Numbered from the stretch's first letter, positions 1 through 11,411 are shown. The stretch: 40,523 nt of DNA from Cyanophora paradoxa (GCA_004431415.1 QPMI01000146.1:1-40523), one strand, 5' to 3'. The notes: generated by a model not told the origin, from the letters alone. Translations and numbers: made by a program.

Positions 1-841
1 ATCACATATCGAATTTGCAGGTGCTGTGGGCGAATTACGACTGGTGGTGCTGCTGAAGGAGAAGGAGCCGAGCACCACGACGGTTACGAGCGGCTGCACC
101 AAATTCTGTCCGCGAAATTCACGGCGGCGGGGCAGCGCCTCGTAGACCAGAAGAGGGCAAGGCAGGGCCTCAACCGAGCATCGATACGATGGTGGAAATC
201 GCAGAGCTCGAGCGCATGCTGACGGAAGAGAAGATAGGCATGGGAAAGATCCGCCCACCGTCCTTGCGTCGCTGATCCCAGAGGAAAATTACGCGAGCAA
301 GCTGCAGGAGTACCTCTCAAAGACGCTGCCCGACAAGCAGAGGCGCGATTTACTGAAAGAGTGGTCGCACGCGCGAAACACGAACAACACCGACAACAAC
401 ACGGACGGGTACCTCTTCACGATTTTCCAGGCGGACGCCGGCCAGGCGGACGATCCCCGCTTCGCGCCGCAGGCCGCGGAAATCGGCGACCTGAGGGCCA
501 GGGGCCGAGGGCGCGGCAAAGGCAAGGGGCGCGGAAGGGAAGGGGTAGCGGATAATAAATCTGACGGGCCCGCGAAAATGTTCCAGGGGGAATGCACCCA
601 CTCGGACATCATCACCGTCGTCTGCGGCGCGCTCTTCCTGGTCTCGGAGCTGCTGGGCGGCACGGAGCGCGTCGGCCCCAACACAGTGCTGGGCGCCCTG
701 AAGGCGGCGGCCCTTAGGGTCGTCCGCCGCGGACAGCCCGAGCCCGACCCCCACCGGAGCAGCAGAGGCGCGAGAGCACGCAGACATAGGCCGCACCACG
801 TCGACATTCAGATGACGCAAACCGGTACCCGTTTTTTCTAG
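1..841 (+). CDS. Unrecognised protein, 5'-truncated by the window edge, frame-broken
   Basis: A coding stretch is already open at base 1 and ends at a TAG at 839-841. It can be followed through three frames: a hydrophobic and charged segment at 5-75, a segment at about 75-180, one from the ATG at 192 (MVEIAELERMLTEEK), then one long frame from about 254. Every change is the same step, as if one base were missing; for example the run near 250 reads ATCCG where ATCCCG would keep frame. The middle part has an Asn/Asp-rich stretch and an RGRGRGKGKGRGR basic tract; the last third has a Cys-containing hydrophobic segment (CTHSDIITVVCGALFLVSEL). I do not recognise the family. It sits just upstream of further small genes on the same strand, without introns. 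Confidence 0.45.
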
Positions 842-846
842 AGAAC

Positions 847-1216
847 ATGGGAAATGGAGACTCCCGCGACACCAGCCCCCAGCGCAGAGGCTCCAGCGCC
901 CAGCAACTCCAGCAGCAGCACGCGGCCTACCCTTGGCTTCTTAGGACTTACGCGCGAAAGAAGCAGCAGCAGCCGAAGGCACCGGCGAAATGGCGGCTGA
1001 CCTGGATCGGTGCACCCGCCGCGCATCGCGAGCTACGCCAAGCGCGTCGAGCAGTACCACCCCAGATGGCAGAGGACGCCCGGGCGTACGCGAAGAACCC
1101 CGCCGCGAGCCGCCCGTGATGGCCGCCGTCATCGACCGCTGCAGTGGGCGCTGCACGAGGAGGGAGAGCGCGTCAGGAATTTCTTCATGCCAAGTAAATT
1201 TCTGAATGGGCCTTAA
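847..1216 (+). CDS. Small unrecognised ORF(s), frame uncertain
   Basis: Two ATGs at 847 and 854 follow the previous stop by only a few bases. The 854 frame gives a Pro/Ala/Ser-rich N-terminus (METPATPAPSAEAPAPSN) and the same frame resumes after a TGA near 998 with a segment containing RIASYAKRVEQYHPRWQ and then LHEEGERVRNFFMPSKFLNGP, ending at a TAA at 1214-1216. The 847 frame gives a Gln-rich alternative to about 1119. Compact spacing suggests one small gene of about 120 codons with missing bases, but I cannot choose a unique frame. No family is recognised. Confidence 0.3.
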
Positions 1217-1218
1217 CA

Positions 1219-1427
1219 ATGTCGTCCATGCTCCCGAGCCTCGATGATATCACAGCGATTCCCGCTACCTGGGCAGCCTGCTGACCCTCGGCGCGGTCGC
1301 CTACATGTCGCCCGCGCGCTACTACCTCGTGCGGATCCTCGCCGCGCAGTTCGCGGGCTACTACTTCGTGGGGCCCTACCTCCTCAAACGGCCTGAGGAA
1401 GGCATAATTTCTCAGGCCCCTTCCTAA
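1219..1427 (+). CDS. Small membrane protein, unrecognised, one frameshift
   Basis: An ATG in the context AACAATG starts a product opening MSSMLPSLDDIT. One frame step near 1257 leads into a hydrophobic stretch (GSLLTLGAVAYMSPARYY, then ILAAQFAGYYFVGPYLL) that could form one or two membrane segments. It ends KRPEEGIISQAPS at a TAA at 1425-1427, four bases before the next ATG. About 70 residues. Small membrane proteins of this kind are common in virus-like structural blocks, but there is no specific family match that I can name. Confidence 0.45.
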
Positions 1428-1430
1428 ATA

Positions 1431-1903
1431 ATGTCCTGCGTCAACCTCTACGTCCAGTCGAACGGAGAGACGCAGGATTCCGAGGGCTTCTGGCGCCTCA
1501 GGCTGAACCAGATCCCGCCGACATCGACACGCTGCAGATCAAGGGCGTCTACCTGGAGCTGGACACGACCGCGATTCCGGACCCCACCGCCGCGAAAACC
1601 GTCAACGTTCTGCTGATGGACGTGCCCGACTTGAACGTCACGACCATCTCGAACGTCAACACGTGCATCAACAAGGTCGTGATCCGACGTGGGGCACGAC
1701 GGCCTCGAGAACACCATCCTCTACTGGTTCGAGTGCCCATGGCCGTGCGCCCGAACTACGTCGCGTACGACAAGTTCCAGGAGCTGCGCGTGCGCTTCAC
1801 CGACATCACGGGCGCCACCAAGAAGAACAACGCCTTCATCGTCAAGAACTTCGGCTCTGGCCTTTGCGAAATAGATTTCGCAGGCCCCCTTAAATGCGCC
1901 TGA
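1431..1903 (+). CDS. Unrecognised beta-rich protein, probably virion-associated; about 160 aa
   Basis: Starts at ATG 1431 in the context AAATAATG, directly after the previous stop. The product begins MSCVNLYVQSNGETQDSEGF and, after frame steps near 1522, 1683 and 1738, ends KNFGSGLCEIDFAGPLKCA. Each step lies in a short C run and restoring one C (two near 1683) keeps the frame. The sequence alternates beta-strand-like hydrophobic stretches (LQIKGVYLELDTTAI, KTVNVLLMDVP, ELRVRFTDITG) and has no signal peptide or catalytic motif. A small structural protein is inferred from context only. Its end overlaps the next start by about 10 bases. Confidence 0.5.
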
Positions 1904-2367
1904 TCATATTCCCGCGAAAGGGCTCGGGCGTCAAGACGCGCACCTTACGGCGTGCCTGGCTACCCCTCGCCCCTCACTTACAGAGTCGATCTTGTAACCG
2001 CCTCTGGTCCAATTAAATACGGGCTGCTGCACAGCCTCAGTCACATCCGTCTCGGCGAGAGCGCATGGCAGGACTTGGCCTTAATCGTAGAATTCGAGTA
2101 CAGGGGGGTAACACGCTAACGGGCGAGCACGTTTACAGGGTACGGGTAGCAAGGGAGGGGTACTCGCTGCCGAACGGCACGGGCGGGGAATACTGGGAGC
2201 CGAAAATACGCGACGCCTCCGAGGCCTACCGCTGGCTGCGTGACGAGCAGATCACTATCAGGCCCGATTACCCCTACGCCGACGTTTTCTGGCAGGTGCC
2301 CGTGGGCCGTTGGACAACGGGCGAGGTGAGCGGCAAGCTGAAGTGGACGTGGGACGCGGAGCATTAG
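1894..2367 (+). CDS. Unrecognised beta-rich protein, probably virion-associated; about 158 aa
   Basis: ATG at 1894 opens MRLIIFPRKGSGVKTRT. After a frame step near 1945 it continues YPSPLTYRVDLVTASGPIKY and DLALIVEFEYRG, then after another step in the G run near 2104 continues GEHVYRVRVAREGYSLPNG to the end GKLKWTWDAEH (TAG 2365-2367). The first segments and the last 80 residues have the alternating pattern of a beta sandwich. It overlaps the preceding gene and is followed by an AT-rich 25-base spacer before the long fibre gene. I do not recognise a family; a capsid-decorating or fibre-attachment role would be a guess from neighbours. Confidence 0.45.
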
Positions 2368-2392
2368 TTAATTTTTCTCTCTCGCGGATAAA

Positions 2393-5300
2393 ATGTCGAT
2401 GCTCGACGACCCCTGGCGCATGGCCATCCCGAATCCGGACGAGGTGCTGAACGGCGCCTTCGCGATAGACGGGAGCCTGAGCGTGAGGGGAATTTACGCG
2501 ACGAGATAAGGCTGCGCAAGGGCGGACCTACAGCGATTTCCTGACGTCCGTCGGTACCTTGGACGATTACGGTGACCTCACCGCAATTATCAAGGGGCTC
2601 TGGGCGTCACGACCGAGACGGGCGTGGACTGGAACATTATTAAGAGGGCGGCCGACGTGAAAATCGCAAACTCCGTTACAGCGAAAGACGCCACCCTGAA
2701 CCTCGTGAAACTGACTCTAAAGGGCGCAGAGGGGACGTGAGCCCGGGTACAACGCACTCGAGCGCATCGCGGCCCCCTGCGCCACATCTACTGGAGCCGC
2801 CAGGCGCTGCCGAGCATGGAGCCCGAGCAGTACAGGCGCGACAGGGAGGAGTTTTCGCGTGGTTCGACCACTTCAAGGTGAACATCCGCGCCCTGAGCGC
2901 CGACAGGACGGGCGAGACGCCGGAGACGACGGCGGGGGCCGCATCCCAACGGCACCCGACGTGCTCCCGATCGCTCAGACTGGGCGAAGACGCAGAACTG
3001 GGCGCTGAAGGACCACTTCCACGACGAGAGGTACGCCTCGTCAAGCACCCGCATGTGAAGGCCGACATCACGGACTGGGCGCACCGCCACCTGTACGACG
3101 ACATCATCGCGGGCCCAAGGTGCCGGGCGCGATTCCGGGTGGGGTACGGCGGCGGAAGCACGGGAGGTGGGGGTACAGGCACCGGGGGTGGGGGTACAGG
3201 CACCGGGGGTGGGGGTACAGGCACGGGGGGCGGAGGGGGCCCCAGTGGCACGCCCGTGGGAGGGGCGGGGGTAGCAGCGGCTCGGGTGGCGGCGGCTCGG
3301 GCGGAGAGAGCGGCGGAGGGGGTACGCTCGTGCCGATCCTTGGTACAACAACGGGAATCTTCGCGCGCCCTGATTGCAGGCGGTGCAAAGTACTACAGGG
3401 ATCGAAGGCGTACGAAAGGGACATTGCAGAGCTGCAGAAAGATAACAAAACGATCGTTTACTCAGACGAGCAGGTGAGAATACTGGCAGAGGAGCTGAAG
3501 ACAAGGGAGCGGCAATTTAACGAAATGAGACAGGGCCGAGAAAAAGATAGCGGACGATTTTGAAAGAGGCGAGCGATAGAATGAGAATCCCTGGAGGCGA
3601 GGAGAAAGCCGAGATCCGGAAGAGAGAGGCCGATAGGATCGTGGAAAACGCGATAAGGGAGGCAAAGGAGCAGGCAAGGACCGAGCTGGAGAAACTGGAC
3701 ATGGAAATAGCAAACAAGGTCAACATAGCAAACGAGTCGAAGAGGGCACAAAGATGCTGGACGATGAGCGAAAGGCAGCGGAGGAGCAAGCCAGAAAAGC
3801 AAAGGAGGATTTAAGGCAGCTCGAACTGCGAGAACAGGAGAGGCAGAAGGCAGAGGGGCTCGCATCCACCATACGATTCAACCTAGAGCAGCAAGTGAAA
3901 ACGCTGACGGCCGAGCTGCAGAGGATAGGACGGCTGTGCCAAGGGGCACAATGGAGACGCAGACGACGCCAAGGCCCGATCCAAGGCCGGCCGCCGAGAG
4001 GCTGCCCTTCGCGCGGCTGGGTAGGAGCGACCAGGTGGAAGAGCTCATTGGCCTCACGCTCGAGGATCAGAGGGCCCTCTTCGACGCGTTAGAGCAGCGG
4101 CGCAGGGCGGACGAGGAGGCAGCTGCCAAGACAGAAGAGGAACGACTGAAGGCAATGCAAACTGCATCAGACGAGGAATTTGCACGGCTGGAGGAGCCGA
4201 AGGTAGCGGAGCGTAAGCGACGACTGGAGACGTTCAGGGGGCGCAGATGGATTTTTACCGCTCGGAGCTCAAAAGACTGAAAGAAGGAAATGCATCGGGG
4301 ACAGGCTCCGCGCCATGGAAGAGAACATGCGCGACTTTAGCTACGTTATGGATCAGCTGACGGGAAGGGGTCAGAAAGACGCCGAAGAACTGAGGAGAAA
4401 GATGCCGATGAGAAGTGGAAAAACTTTGAGCGTCAGGCTGTTCAGAGGCCCATCAGCGATGCCATCTGGATAGCATACGGCGACGTGGAGGAGATGCACA
4501 GAGAACTGCGGACGGAAGCGAGCCTGTGGCGGGGAGCCCTCGAATGGTCACTGTACCGGATACAAAAGGGGGAGTTTTTGGCAGAGCTGCGAGCCAATCC
4601 GAAAACGGTGAGCGCGGGCGCACAGAGCGCGTACCTCTCCATGGTCGATTACGTGGGCAAGCTGAGCAAATTTTGGGAAATGCGAAGAGCCATCATTCCA
4701 GCGGAGGGGCTCGCGCAGTACGATGCCATGGTGCGCGATCTGGAGGCCTTCAAACGTGAGCACCCACCCGCCAATACAAGATTCACATAGATACGACGGC
4801 ATTCATGGGCGATCTAAGGAAGAGAGGAGACGAGGCCAAGAGTCAGATCGAGGAGCGCTACAGAAAGGCCCAAGCGGACAAGGAGTACGCAAACAGGGTG
4901 ATCGAAGAGCGGAAGCAGCAAGCCAAGGAGAACGCGGCGAGACGCAACGCCGAGATAGAAGAGCAGAGGCGGAAGATCGCAGAGCGCAAGGCGGCAGAGG
5001 AAGAGGCAAGAAAGACCAAGGTAGAGACAGAGTACCAAGCATTGAAACGGGAGGCCAATCAACTGTTAAAAAGGAGGGAAGGGCCTACGCCGACGAGGGC
5101 GCGGGCGTGGGCTCGGCCAGCCCGGACGACATCACCCTCGCGGAAAGGGACGACGTTTCCGTAGAGGAAATGCGCCCGGGCACGGCTCGCCTGCCCTCCG
5201 AGGGCGTATTTCAGACGCTCGACAGGCGCGTGATGGGCGACTCGGACGTTATTCTGCGCAACGCCCTCATGCCCTACGGCGACTGGAACCGCGCCACCGC

Positions 5301-7456
5301 CGACGCCCTTGCGATTTCGACCTCGAGCGATTCACCACCAAAGAGCAGCGCGACGCCTTCCTGGGGCGCCCGAGGGCCAGGCGGCCCGGGGTGGCCAAGG
5401 AGGCCTTCAGCGCAGAGACCCTCTTCTCCGCGATGGGTACGGCGAACAACGACGGCATGTCTTTCGGGGCAGCCGATTTATTTCAGGGGCGGGCATCGAC
5501 TTGGTGGGCGCCGGGCTGGGGGTACGGGCTCGCGGGCCATGCGGCGGGCGGGCGCGGCGGCGGCCGGCCTTGGGCTGGCGACGGCGGCGGCCTGCTCTCG
5601 CCTACCAGGCGCTCTCGCAGGGCAAGATAGGGGAGGCCGAGTTCTTCGATACGTTCCGCGATCAGATGATCATGACGGTCGGCTCCTTTGGCCTGCAGAC
5701 GGGCATGTCGTCCGCCCTGAGCGCCCTCACGAAAATGAGGATCGGCACGGTGGGCGGACTTGGCCTGTCCATCCTCGCGGCGCCATCGCGCAGGTGATCG
5801 TGGATATCATCAACGGGCGCAGCGCGGAAGAAATCGTGAAGAACTTTTTCAAGTACCCCGTTGACTGGGCGGCCGACACCATCCAGTTCATCGCGCAGCT
5901 ATCGCAGCAGATCTACGACTGGGGCGTCGAGACGTGGGGCGACGAGGCGAGCCAGCTGCGCAACCGAATTAATCGGCTGGAGGGCGAGCTGGGCTCCGGA
6001 TTTTTGGGTGTGTACGACCCCTCGGAGGCGCGCGAAATGGCCTCGCTCTTGGCCCAGGAGCTGCGGTTAAACGAAATCAAGGAGCCGAAGGAGCTGCAGG
6101 CCTTCATTCGCGCGCTCGACAACAGCATCAACGATTACCGTACCCCAAGGACCAGAAGACGCTGCTCGAAATCGATCGCGCAACCGTGCTCTTCCTCTCC
6201 CAGCTCACCGTTAAAATGCAGGAGGGATTCGGGTCGACCTCGCTCGCCTGAGTCGGCTGATGCGCGATTTAAAGCAGATGGTGAAGGAGGAGACCAAGGG
6301 CGGAAGCGCGTCTTAATTGCCGTCTACCAGGAGGGCCTCAACAGGATCAATCACATCGAAGCCCTAAGGCGCGAATTCGGCTCGCCATCCGTCACTCGGG
6401 CGTCTCGTCGAACGGAGGGCGCAGGTGGCCCGCCTGGCGGACGCCAACTCGCGCCTCGAGATTCCCGGGACCTTCCGCATGCAGGATTGGTGGGAGGCCG
6501 AGGCCTTCAGGAATTACGGGGCCTTCATAGACAACGGGATCAATTCGCAGAGCCCAAGGCAAACTGGCTGGTACCCAAGGCCTACGTCGATAAATTGGTT
6601 GACAGGCCTGCAGCACCATACACAAGAAGATCGCCAAAGGCATCGAGTACTGGGCGCCCGAGCCAGGCCAGCCCGTGTTTGCATCGCAGAACTACGAGTG
6701 GCACATGGCGCCGGGGGCGAGCCAGGCCGTGAGCACCGTGGGCGTTGCCGTGCCGCAGCTGGCGACGGTGGCACACACGGGGGCGTATGCAGATCTCAGC
6801 GGGAGCCGACGATACCCGTGATACCAACAACGTGGGCGTGGGATAGCATCACGGGGAAGCCGAGTACGTATCCCCACGCAGACCACCAGCACACCATCTC
6901 TCAGATCAGCGACTGGACGGCCCGGACTTGACGAACATCTCCGTGGATTGGGACAACGTAACGGGCAAGCCACTACCTTCCCCCCTCTACACACAGTCAC
7001 AATGTGTACTGGGATAATGTCATCGACCGACCCACTTCCTTCCCACCCTCTACGCACAGTCACACAGAGTACTCGCTCACCAGCCACGGGCACAGAAACG
7101 TGAACATGGATGCGTACATAACGCACGGCACGTCCTTCCACTCCTACGCTGCGTACACGGAGTTTAACATCAATTCAACATACACGGTGACGTTCAACAT
7201 TACATTCGGACAGGCGTACGACACTGGAGGCGGACTGGGGACCCCAGCAAACCAACGCCGGTTATTAACGTAACCCCTCGTTCGACATCAATCCCGGCGG
7301 CAGCACGGATGTCGATTTCTACGGGGCCAACGTCACGGCGGTGAGTCACACTGGCTTTACAGTTAAAGTGAGATTCCAACCCAGAATGACGGTCACGCCC
7401 ACCCAAATTGTCCAGCTTTTTATTCATTGGACCGCGATCGGCAAGCTGCTTATGTA
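2393..7456 (+). CDS. Very long coiled-coil tail-fibre-like protein (about 1,690 aa if frame is restored)
   Basis: Starts MSMLDDPWRMAIPNPDEV at 2393 (context GATAAAATG) and can be followed through about 30 one-base frame steps to the TAA at 7454-7456. Order of regions: a globular N-terminus (2393-3100); a Gly/Thr/Ser linker (3140-3330); a charged Glu/Lys/Arg/Gln coiled coil with heptad-like spacing (about 3400-5080); an Ala/Gly-rich hydrophobic part (5480-5800); a helical part (5790-6450); then at 6680-7080 collar repeats of the phage tail-fibre type, with VAHTGAYADLSG and three copies of a WD(S/N)(I/V)xG/DxP...HxH unit (HADHQH, THSHN, STHSHTEY). The end is a beta-rich tip. His-x-His collars and long coiled coils are known from phage and algal virus fibres. 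A TGA at 2738-2740 could instead end a separate 115-residue gene. No introns are seen. Confidence 0.7.
3160..3232 (+). repeat. 21-bp tandem repeat coding a Gly-Thr linker
   Basis: Three near-identical 21-base units of the form GGTGGGGGTACAGGCACCGG encode GGGGTGT repeats. They are followed by a Ser-Gly linker (SSGSGGGGSGG) at 3270-3325 in a second frame. The linker lies between the globular N-terminus and the coiled coil of the long fibre protein. Its G runs are where the reading frame becomes ambiguous. Confidence 0.75.
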
Positions 7457-7481
7457 ATCGATTTTCTGATGCAATCCAAAA

Positions 7482-8518
7482 ATGTCGGTCGCTGTCCCTC
7501 TATTTACCTATGCTGCCAGCGTGAATCACAAGGGCGATCACACGATTAAGGAGACCACCCTCGGAAACCAGGCCACCGAGGCCCCCTACAACGCCACGGC
7601 CGTCCCCTTTTCCGAGGCCGACCTCGTCCGCGTCGGCGAGCTGCGCTGCGACAAGATGCGCACGCGGGAGGGCGGGTCGGCCGTGCCGGGGCGCGTGAGG
7701 ACGCAGAGGCTCACCGTCACGAACGGGGCCTGGACGGGAGCGGGTACACCACGAATCAGGTGACCTTTAATGGGACTGTGAACGGGGAGGGGAATGCGGC
7801 TCTGTATGTGCAAGGAGGCGGAGCAAACGTGGTGGGGGGCTTAGGTGAGCGGGGCTTCAAACTTGGCGGGCATCGTTACATTGGACGATAAGCTGCAAAT
7901 TACCGGAACGTCACCGTACATAAATGGCGGTGGTTCAGGCGTAGCTATAAAGTACAACGAAAACGATAGACTCCTCTGTGGGACTCTTGGCGTTGGTGTT
8001 ACAGGTACTCTATTTACCTCGGCAATCGAAGGCCCTACTAATGGCCTAAGCATAGCAAACACTTCAATCGTTGATAGCGGAAGCGTCAGCTCTGGTCTAT
8101 CCTTGAGAAACAACGGCACCGAACGACTGCTGTGCGGAACCGTCGGCGTTGGCATCACGGGTCGGCTCATCGTCTCGACGCTCACGGGCGATGGAAACCG
8201 AGCCGTTTATTCGGATGCTCAAGGATACCTGACAAACTCGTCGAGCGATAGCCGCCTGAAAGAAAATGTCGCGAGCATGTCGGGCATTCTCCCTCTTCTG
8301 CTGCAGCTGAATCCGTGTCGTTCACCTGGAAGAACACATCCTCGGGGGTTCGAAAACGGATTACGGTCTCATCGCACAGGAAGTCCAAGGCGTCTTCCCG
8401 AGTCTCGTTTCGAGAACGCGGATGGATTTCTCGGGTAAACTACGACAGGCTCATTTCCCTGTCGTTGAAGGCAATTCAGGAACTTTCACAAGAAGTTCAA
8501 ACTCTCAAAGACCAGTAG
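7482..8518 (+). CDS. Fibre protein with C-terminal peptidase S74 (intramolecular chaperone) domain, about 345 aa
   Basis: Starts MSVAVPLFTYAASVNHKGDH at 7482 in the context CCAAAAATG, 25 bases after the long fibre gene. The middle has repeated beta-helix-like blocks (NDRLLCGTLGVGVTG and TERLLCGTVGVGITG about 45 residues apart). The C-terminus carries the S74 hallmarks in order: SSSDSRLKENV, then LLQLNPVSFTWK, then YGLIAQEVQGVFPSLV, then VNYDRLISLSLKAIQELSQEV. In this family the chaperone domain trimerises the fibre and cuts itself off between Ser and Asp, using the Ser and a Lys five residues on; both are present (S-D-S-R-L-K near 8245). Frame steps near 7740, 7830, 8310, 8350 and 8435 are each repaired by one base. 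Stop is TAG at 8516-8518. Confidence 0.8.
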
Positions 8519-8555
8519 CGGCACTGGCGAGCTGATCTGGAACAACTAGGAATAA

Positions 8556-10692
8556 CTACACCGCGAGTATCACAATTCGACCGTTGCCACCGTCGCTGAA
8601 AGACGAGCCACCGTTGCCGCCCCTACCAATGCCTGCTGCGTAGTGAGCGTCTCCGCTATTTCCTGCCACCTGGCCGGACCCAGGATACACCGTAGCATCC
8701 GTCAAGTTTCCTATGTAGCTCGAGCCACCGCCACCTCCAAACATTCTTGCTATTGGGTTCTCTGACACTCCGCTCCTGCTGGACCAGAGCCTCCACCGAA
8801 GTAACCACCACCACCACCACCACCGAACCTGTAGCCGCTTGAATCAGGCCCAGTCTCTCCACCTTGGCGCAAAGTTCCCGGGTTGCTGGGCCTGGCCCCT
8901 GAGGCCACAACACCGGCTCCGCCAGCGGTTTGGGTGCCTCCTTGAGCCGGTATCTCTCCGGTTACTCCAACCAACCCAGCCGCACCACCGGTCAACCCCC
9001 GCCTACTCCCCCGCCGCCATTCGAATCACATGTACCCCCACCTCCGGCCCCTGCAACAACCAAGTCGGTCCCTGCAACGCGCTGAATTGCAGAACGACCA
9101 CCACCGGCGCCGTTTTTGTACTCCGGATCGACGCTATGGCTCCAGCCCCTTCCACCACCTCCGTAGACGGTAGCAGTGGCAGTCCCCGATACACCCTTTG
9201 GGCCGCCGCATCCAACAACAAGGATGAGCGTCTCCCCCGAGGACACAGCCAATGTACCAACTACGCAAGCACCCGCGCCTCCACGGACCCCCGTACCTGC
9301 GCGTTCTCCGCCTCCACCCCCGGCCGCCCATACGATGACACGCACAGCCACAGTCCCCGTTGGTACTACGAAAGTCTGGTCGGCCCCGGTGTAGGAGAAT
9401 GTACCCAAAACAGGAGCGTTTGCAGTTGTTGCACTGGCAGACGAGGACTGAGGGCCTTCCTCGCCGATCTGGTTGACGCCCTTGATGGTGTAAGTGTAAG
9501 TGGTTCCGTAAACGGTCGTTGTGTCCGAAAAGGGGCTGCTCGTGTCGCTGGCAAGGAACACGCCACCCCTGTAGATGTTGTAGGAGACGGTGACGCCCGT
9601 CACCGGCACCGACCACTCGAGCACAACAGGCTGTGCTGCCCCCGCCGCGGGGTTGCAGTGAGCCCAGTGGCGCCCCCGGGTCCGTGGTGACGTACGCCGC
9701 AATACTCTTCGGCCCTCCCCTCCCGTGTTCGTCGCGGAGATCTGGTACTCGTACCCTGTACCCCAGACGGTGGTCGTGTCGCTGTAGGAGTTGGTCGCGG
9801 AGTCTGTGAGGTAGGCCCCGTCTCTGTAAATCTTGTATCCCGTCGCTCCCGTGGACGCAGTCCAGCTGAGGCTGACAGGCTGCTGCTGGTCGTTGGGTGC
9901 TGATGCCGTCACGTTCGTGGGGGCGTTTGGCATAGTCCAGACCAGGAGCGGATCGGACTTGTCGTATTCGACACCGCCCACGATGCCGGCCACCTGGTAA
10001 GAGTATTCCGTGCCCCACGTAAGAGCAGTGCTATCGTCAATGTACGAGGTAGACAGGGCACTGCTCGCAAATCCGATTGGCGTACCGTTCCTGTAAATTC
10101 GAATCGAGTCCGCGCCCTCCATGGCCACCCAGTTGATTGTGACGACTATGGCGGGTTTCGGGAAGCCCGAAGACGCGGGGCCGCCCCCGGCAATAAAATC
10201 GCCGTAGGTCTGGGCCGTGGCGGTCGTGAGCGTGGTGTAGGCTTCGATCTGCGGGCTGAAGCCGCCTATGCCTTGGAAGAGAATGTAATTGCTCATGGCA
10301 CCCTCGTGGGTGTAGAGAAGCGACTGTGCGTAGGTTGTGGGCGGGGCTTTGCCATCAGAGCCCGTGCTGCTGCTGCCCTGTTCGCGAACCGCCGCCACGC
10401 GGTAGAGTCGCTGGGCCCCCAAACTAAAGGGAGAGTCCGTGTAGGTGACGGTTGGCGCATTCACCGTGGCCACGAGATCCCAGGGGCCGTTGATGCTGGT
10501 CGCCCTGTACACCTTGTACTTGACGGCGTTGGTGACCGCGACCCAGTTCAGCTGAAAGCCGTACGTACTGTTCCCGTTGTTGAGCACGGAGCCCGATCGC
10601 ACCTGGGGCCTGCCCACAGTCAGCGAGATCGGCTCCACGCCATACTGCGGAGCCTGCACCACCTGCTTTTTCACGAATACGAAGCGGGGCAT
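8556..10692 (-). CDS. Fibronectin type III repeat protein with glycine-rich C-terminal adhesin domain, about 713 aa
   Basis: The product begins MPRFVFVKKQVVQAPQYGVE and has at least four FN3-like modules. Each pairs a W-x-A/V strand (LNWVAVTNAVKYKVYRA; INWVAMEGADSIRIYRNG; LSWTASTGATGYKIYRDG; LEWSVPVTGVTVSYNIYRGG) with a later Y-x-Y/Y-x-V strand (TEYSYQVAGI, TGYEYQISATN, TTYTYTIKGVN). After about residue 480 a strand FSYTGADQTFVVPTGTVAVR leads into a long glycine-rich domain (AAGGGGG, VVGCGGPKG, AGAGGGG, RFGGGGGGGYFGGG) ending GGNGRIVILAV. This matches the glycine-rich domain found in viral and phage receptor-binding proteins. Frame steps lie in the domain's G/C runs near 8770 and 8990, and a compensated pair lies near 9650-9710. 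It is the only large gene on the minus strand of this block; a host-attachment role is inferred. Confidence 0.75.
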
Positions 10693-10731
10693 TTTCCTCT
10701 ACGATCCGAAAAAATATCTGCCCCGGGGTAA
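10693..10731. promoter_or_regulatory. Compact divergent intergenic spacer
   Basis: Only 39 bases separate the minus-strand adhesin start from the plus-strand ATG at 10732. The spacer is AT-rich in the middle (GAAAAAATATCT) while both flanking genes are GC-rich. It must hold both promoters if the two genes are transcribed separately. No known motif is recognised. Confidence 0.4.
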
Positions 10732-11411
10732 ATGACTTCCAACTGGTACCAGACCCTCAGCGGCTCACTTGACGTTGGCAACAACACCAAGGATTTCGCA
10801 CGCATACCCTCCGGCAGTTACGTCGACGTCTTTCTGCAGAATCCCGTCGTGATTCAGGTCGTTCAGAACGCCTACGCCACGCCCAAGATTTATTCCTACC
10901 AGCTCTTCTTCGACCCTCTGAGCCTCAGCGCAGAGGTTATCGAGCTGCTGCACGAATCAGGACTCGTGAAAAAGGTGGCACCTGCCACGGCCACTGCCAA
11001 CGTCTTGCGCTGTCTCGAGGTCAAGTTCAGGGAGACGGGGTACGGCCCCACCGTGAACCGGTACCCCAGTTCTTCGAATCTTCCGGGTACGGGAACTTAC
11101 CAGATGAGGGGTACGCTCAAGGGCGACGTGCTCTTCACGAAATTCAATCCAAGTCCCGCGACCCTGGGGCCCTCTACACGGGCGGCAACCCACGCGGCTC
11201 GACTCTACCCCGCTTCCCCTTCACCTTTTTCAGGTTCCAGGTCTTCCCCCTCTCCTACGCCGCCGACCAGCCCCACTTCAGCACGGGCGCCAGCCTCTGC
11301 GCGGAGCTGCGTGAGTGCTCGATTTCCTACGCGTACGGCACCGACGCTGACTCTGTGCCTGGGGCCCGCGTCATGAACATCGGTGGCGACATCACCCTCT
11401 TTCACGGATAA
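10732..11411 (+). CDS. Structural-type protein, paralogue A, about 226 aa
   Basis: Starts MTSNWYQTLSGSLDVGNNTK after GGGGTAA. The first 155 residues are in one frame; one base step near 11165 leads to a final segment containing FFRFQVFPLSYAADQPHF and the end RVMNIGGDITLFHG (TAA 11409-11411). The length of 680 bases is one short of a multiple of three. It aligns by eye with the next gene: VDVFLQNPVVIQVVQNAY and LHESGLVKKVAP with VLRCLEVKF here, against LTVRVQNPVMLRVTSNDF and LWLSGLLKKIEP with IRVLEL there. Both look like small beta-sandwich proteins. Function is unknown; placement beside adhesin and fibre genes suggests a virion or attachment component. Confidence 0.6.
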
